This document shows positions 5,376 to 7,697 of a DNA stretch of 7,697 nt, piece by piece. Source of the DNA: Tiamatella sp964451715 (GTDB taxonomy: Archaea > Thermoproteota > Thermoprotei_A > Sulfolobales > Acidilobaceae); NCBI GenBank assembly GCA_964451715.1, contig CAYVIZ010000047.1, positions 1 through 7,697 of the forward strand, read 5' to 3'. The notes beneath the pieces were generated by a model, which was not told where the DNA came from, made no database searches, and saw only the letters and a program-made list of their open reading frames with translations. Within the stretch, counting starts at the first letter, position 1, and every line of letters begins with the position of its first letter. The translations under genes were made by a program, and so were the position numbers.

Positions 5376-6764
5376 ATGGAAGGGAGGAACGTGCTGGCGG
5401 TCGCGCTTATCATAGTTTTCAGCGTGCAGTTCTACATTGTGACCAACTCCCAGCAGGAGGCTTACGGGGAGAACCTGGTCAATGCTACTATGCATCCCAT
5501 ACCCAGGGGGCTCCCATGGTACCACATAGTCGTATTCGGCGATAACAGGCCCCGGGACACTTCATCCATCACTCTGCCCCGCGTATTCTATGAGGTGCTA
5601 AACTATACTGAGGAGATCTCGCCGTACGCGGTCATAGGAACAGGGGACCACGTAGGCGAAGGCACTAAGGGTCAAATAGAGGCCCTGAGAGAGGCCTTTG
5701 AGGGCAGAAGCATCTGGAACGTATGGCTCGGACTGGGTAACCATGATGTGATAAAGAGGAACCTAGAGCTCTGGGAGCACGTTATAGCGCCTAGTCACTA
5801 CATGATAGACTCCATTCCAGGATGGAGGATAGTGTTCCTCGACGACGAGCGCGGCGACGCCGCGTACTGGAGGAGCCAGCTGGAGAACGCCACACTGGGA
5901 CTAGACGGTAGGAGGCTCATACTGGTCCTGCATAAGCCATACAGGCCTAACGTGAACTATAACCTCGACTACGGCCGTGCAAGGATAATGAAGGAGTTCC
6001 TAGACGATAACGCGGGGAAGATAGCATTGGTCCTCCAGGGCCACTGGCACGGCTATGCTCAGGAGTACTATAGGAACATAACCTGGATAATAACAGGAGG
6101 CGCGGGCGCGCCGCTCTACAAGTACCATGGACCACAGCCCGGTAACAACACTTGGATAGTCACGGGGGTATACCACTACGTCATACTCACCCTCTACGCT
6201 AACCAGTCATACAAGGTTACACCAATAGCCGTCGGGGGCATAATAGAGAAAACCACGGAGAGCAAACACGTCAACGGCACACTTATAGTTGAAGGCCGCG
6301 TATACCATAACCTGACACGCGTAGACGGAGAACCTGTAATTATACCCGTCAGGTTCAACCTTACACCAGGCTGGACATCCTACATAGCTTTAACGGCGCC
6401 CGCAGGCGTCAATACAAGCTTCAAATACGTGTATAACAGAGACATGGTACACATAGAGTCGAGCTCCCCCGACTGGTACGCGTATATCACGATGGGCAAT
6501 AAGAGCATAGTACTCACGCCGGCCAACAACACGTGGAGCAACCAGACAGTGGAGAAGGTTAAAACAACATTAGCCACATTGAAAACAGGGGGAGAACACC
6601 ATACAACGTCATCCACGGCAAGCAGCCTAGAAAGCAGTACGGGAGAGGAGATGGAAAACACGGCGTCAGGCAATGGCGCCCTGCACGCAGAGCTCACCGC
6701 TGTCCTTATAGTAGTGGTTATACTGACGGCTTCGTTCTACCTTGTATCACGGCTCCAGAGGTAA
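5376..6764 (+). CDS. Membrane-anchored extracytoplasmic metallophosphoesterase
   Basis: A 462-residue surface phosphohydrolase of the calcineurin-like superfamily; substrate unknown. An N-terminal hydrophobic segment (about 5-23) serves as signal or anchor. The metal-site motifs run in order: GDNR (55-58), GTGDHVGEG (88-96), GNHD (121-124), LHKP (185-188) and GHWH (222-225). Motif I lacks the usual His of D-x-H. A beta-rich region follows (about 290-395), then a Ser/Thr-rich linker (408-436) and a C-terminal transmembrane helix (about 440-456) with a short basic tail. Thirteen N-x-S/T sequons (36, 76, 171, 234, 257, 276, 300, 312, 328, 346, 375, 384, 389) fit a glycosylated protein outside the cell. 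I chose ATG 5376 because it places the basic residue just before the hydrophobic helix, has GGTG 11 nt upstream, and fits the promoter. It is transcribed divergently from the thiolase operon. Confidence 0.85.
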   Translation: MEGRNVLAVALIIVFSVQFYIVTNSQQEAYGENLVNATMHPIPRGLPWYHIVVFGDNRPRDTSSITLPRVFYEVLNYTEEISPYAVIGTGDHVGEGTKGQIEALREAFEGRSIWNVWLGLGNHDVIKRNLELWEHVIAPSHYMIDSIPGWRIVFLDDERGDAAYWRSQLENATLGLDGRRLILVLHKPYRPNVNYNLDYGRARIMKEFLDDNAGKIALVLQGHWHGYAQEYYRNITWIITGGAGAPLYKYHGPQPGNNTWIVTGVYHYVILTLYANQSYKVTPIAVGGIIEKTTESKHVNGTLIVEGRVYHNLTRVDGEPVIIPVRFNLTPGWTSYIALTAPAGVNTSFKYVYNRDMVHIESSSPDWYAYITMGNKSIVLTPANNTWSNQTVEKVKTTLATLKTGGEHHTTSSTASSLESSTGEEMENTASGNGALHAELTAVLIVVVILTASFYLVSRLQR

Positions 6765-6823
6765 GGAGGGGCTATGGGGCCGCCGGGGCCCGGGGGGTCA
6801 TTAGCTGTTAAACGCGCGTCTCT

Positions 6824-7697
6824 TCAGCCTAGAACCCCTCTTATACCGAAGTAAGAGCCTAGCAGCTCCCCGAAGAAGTAGGCGGCGAACGCCGTGCCCA
6901 GCATGAGCCCTGTGGACTCCAGGAACTCGGAGAGGAATTTCTTGTCGAACACCACACTGCCGTAGAAGGTGAACGTCGCTATCAGCGTCACGGCGAGGGA
7001 CACGCTTACAGTGAATGCTATTATCATGCTGTGTGTTATGAAGTATGGAGCAGCCAAGACGGCTACCGCGCCTATATAGGAGAGGCCTGTGGTCAACGCG
7101 GAGGATACAGGGTTCTTCTCAACGTCATGCTTAGCCTGCAGATAGGCGGCGCTTGCCATGCTTATAGCTGCAGAGAAGCCTACGACAAGCCCCGCTATAC
7201 CAGCCACTAGGGTACTGCTGGTGACGCCGAGGAAGCCTGCGTGGACGCCTGTTATCTCAACTATAGCGTCCGCCAGGCCTAGCACTATGAAGCTCATATA
7301 CCTGACGACTGCCTCGTCTATCTGGCTCATAAGCTCCCTTTCATGCTTCTCCTCATCCCCTATTATAGACTCGAGCTCCCTCTTTTCGTCTCCCTGCAGG
7401 AGTGGCAGGAACCTGCGGTACTCTTCTATGGTGGATTCCTCGCCGCGCTCTAGCATTTTAAGTGTGAAGGTGAGCCCGAGTATGAGGCGGCTTATAACCA
7501 CGATCCAGAGGAACAGCCGTGATATCCTGGCCTCGCATTCCTGGTTAAGGATCTTCCTCCAGAACAGGTAGTGCTCGTACTCCTCGCTGGAAAGCCTCTC
7601 CAGTATCTCCCTCCTCTGAGGATTCTTCTCCCTAACGGCCAGCTCCCTGTATATAAGGTGGTCACGGTACTCGTCTATGCAGAACTCCCTGGCCTTC
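6824..7697 (-). CDS. Ferritin-like diiron domain fused to VIT1/CCC1 iron transporter (5' truncated)
   Basis: The frame is open to the window edge (first full codon at 7696), giving 290 residues; the GTG at 7501 is internal, not the start. Residues 1-130 form a rubrerythrin/ferritin-like four-helix domain: a helix with Glu18 (YRELA), ExxH at Glu39-His42, a helix with Glu83 (MLERGEE) and a second ExxH at Glu116-His118 region (Glu115-x-x-His118). These supply the expected diiron ligands. Residues 134-290 are a VIT1/CCC1 membrane domain with about five helices, including GLADAIVEITGVHAGFLG (140-157) and NPVSSALTTGLSYIG (195-209). The family moves Fe2+ or Mn2+ across membranes; ferritin-fused members such as bacterial MbfA export iron with the cytosolic diiron domain sensing or oxidising it. 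Direction here is inferred. It converges on the metallophosphoesterase gene, 59 nt away; only a few N-terminal residues seem to be missing. Confidence 0.9.
   Translation of the reverse strand, partial: KAREFCIDEYRDHLIYRELAVREKNPQRREILERLSSEEYEHYLFWRKILNQECEARISRLFLWIVVISRLILGLTFTLKMLERGEESTIEEYRRFLPLLQGDEKRELESIIGDEEKHERELMSQIDEAVVRYMSFIVLGLADAIVEITGVHAGFLGVTSSTLVAGIAGLVVGFSAAISMASAAYLQAKHDVEKNPVSSALTTGLSYIGAVAVLAAPYFITHSMIIAFTVSVSLAVTLIATFTFYGSVVFDKKFLSEFLESTGLMLGTAFAAYFFGELLGSYFGIRGVLG

Noticed and set aside
5154..5525. 123-codon - strand ORF ending directly before the thiolase-like gene A start
   Set aside because: It is antisense to the metallophosphoesterase N-terminus, covers both promoter regions, and has a low-complexity His/Pro/Ser-rich product with no domain signal.
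6776..6792. GC-rich hairpin GGGCC/GGCCC between the convergent genes
   Set aside because: The stem is only 5 bp in a run of G and C, with no T-tract on either strand, so I do not call it a terminator.
1..7697. tRNA, rRNA, CRISPR array, insertion sequence or attachment site
   Set aside because: Read by eye on both strands, no cloverleaf, repeat-spacer array, transposase or terminal inverted repeats were found. C/D-box-like words such as ATGATGTGA near 5743 lie inside coding sequence and lack partner boxes.

Overview
The window looks like chromosome from a hyperthermophilic crenarchaeon, most plausibly Desulfurococcales/Pyrodictiaceae-like. The signs are moderately high GC with heavy AGG/ATA codon use, GTG and TTG start codons, strong GGAGGTGA-type ribosome binding sites, TATA/BRE-like promoters, T-rich terminators, DUF35/thiolase gene sets and an N-glycosylation-rich surface protein. 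This placement is inference; no rRNA or other taxonomic marker is present.

Layout from left to right. Positions 1-123 hold the last 40 codons of an unrecognised + strand gene, followed by a hairpin and T-tract. Next come two - strand transcription units. The first (promoter near 1750) reads an unknown helical protein (1704-1183) and then homoserine dehydrogenase (1176-190), 6 nt apart. The second, starting at 5153, reads thiolase-like protein A (5153-3984), thiolase-like protein B (3987-2809), a zinc-ribbon/OB DUF35 protein (2802-2260) and a second DUF35 protein (2263-1814). It ends at a T-tract near 1785. Junctions in this second unit are two 4-nt GTGA overlaps and one 6-nt gap, each with a near-perfect Shine-Dalgarno. 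A 222-nt divergent intergenic region (5154-5375) carries promoters for both directions and a 9-bp inverted repeat. The + strand then encodes a secreted or membrane-anchored metallophosphoesterase (5376-6764). The right edge holds the 3' part of a - strand gene joining a ferritin-like diiron domain to a VIT1/CCC1 iron transporter domain. It runs off the window at 7697.

The most interesting unit is the thiolase/DUF35 quartet. Both thiolase-fold proteins lack the nucleophilic cysteine (Gly and Ser at that position) and the GHP histidine (Asn and Ala). One of the two DUF35 partners has also lost half of its zinc-ribbon cysteines. The four genes probably make one heteromeric complex, but its chemistry is unlikely to be classical thiolysis. 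A reaction like the DUF35-partnered SCP2-type aldolases, or a partly structural role, fits better. Homoserine dehydrogenase makes homoserine for threonine and methionine synthesis; the role of its partner gene is unknown.
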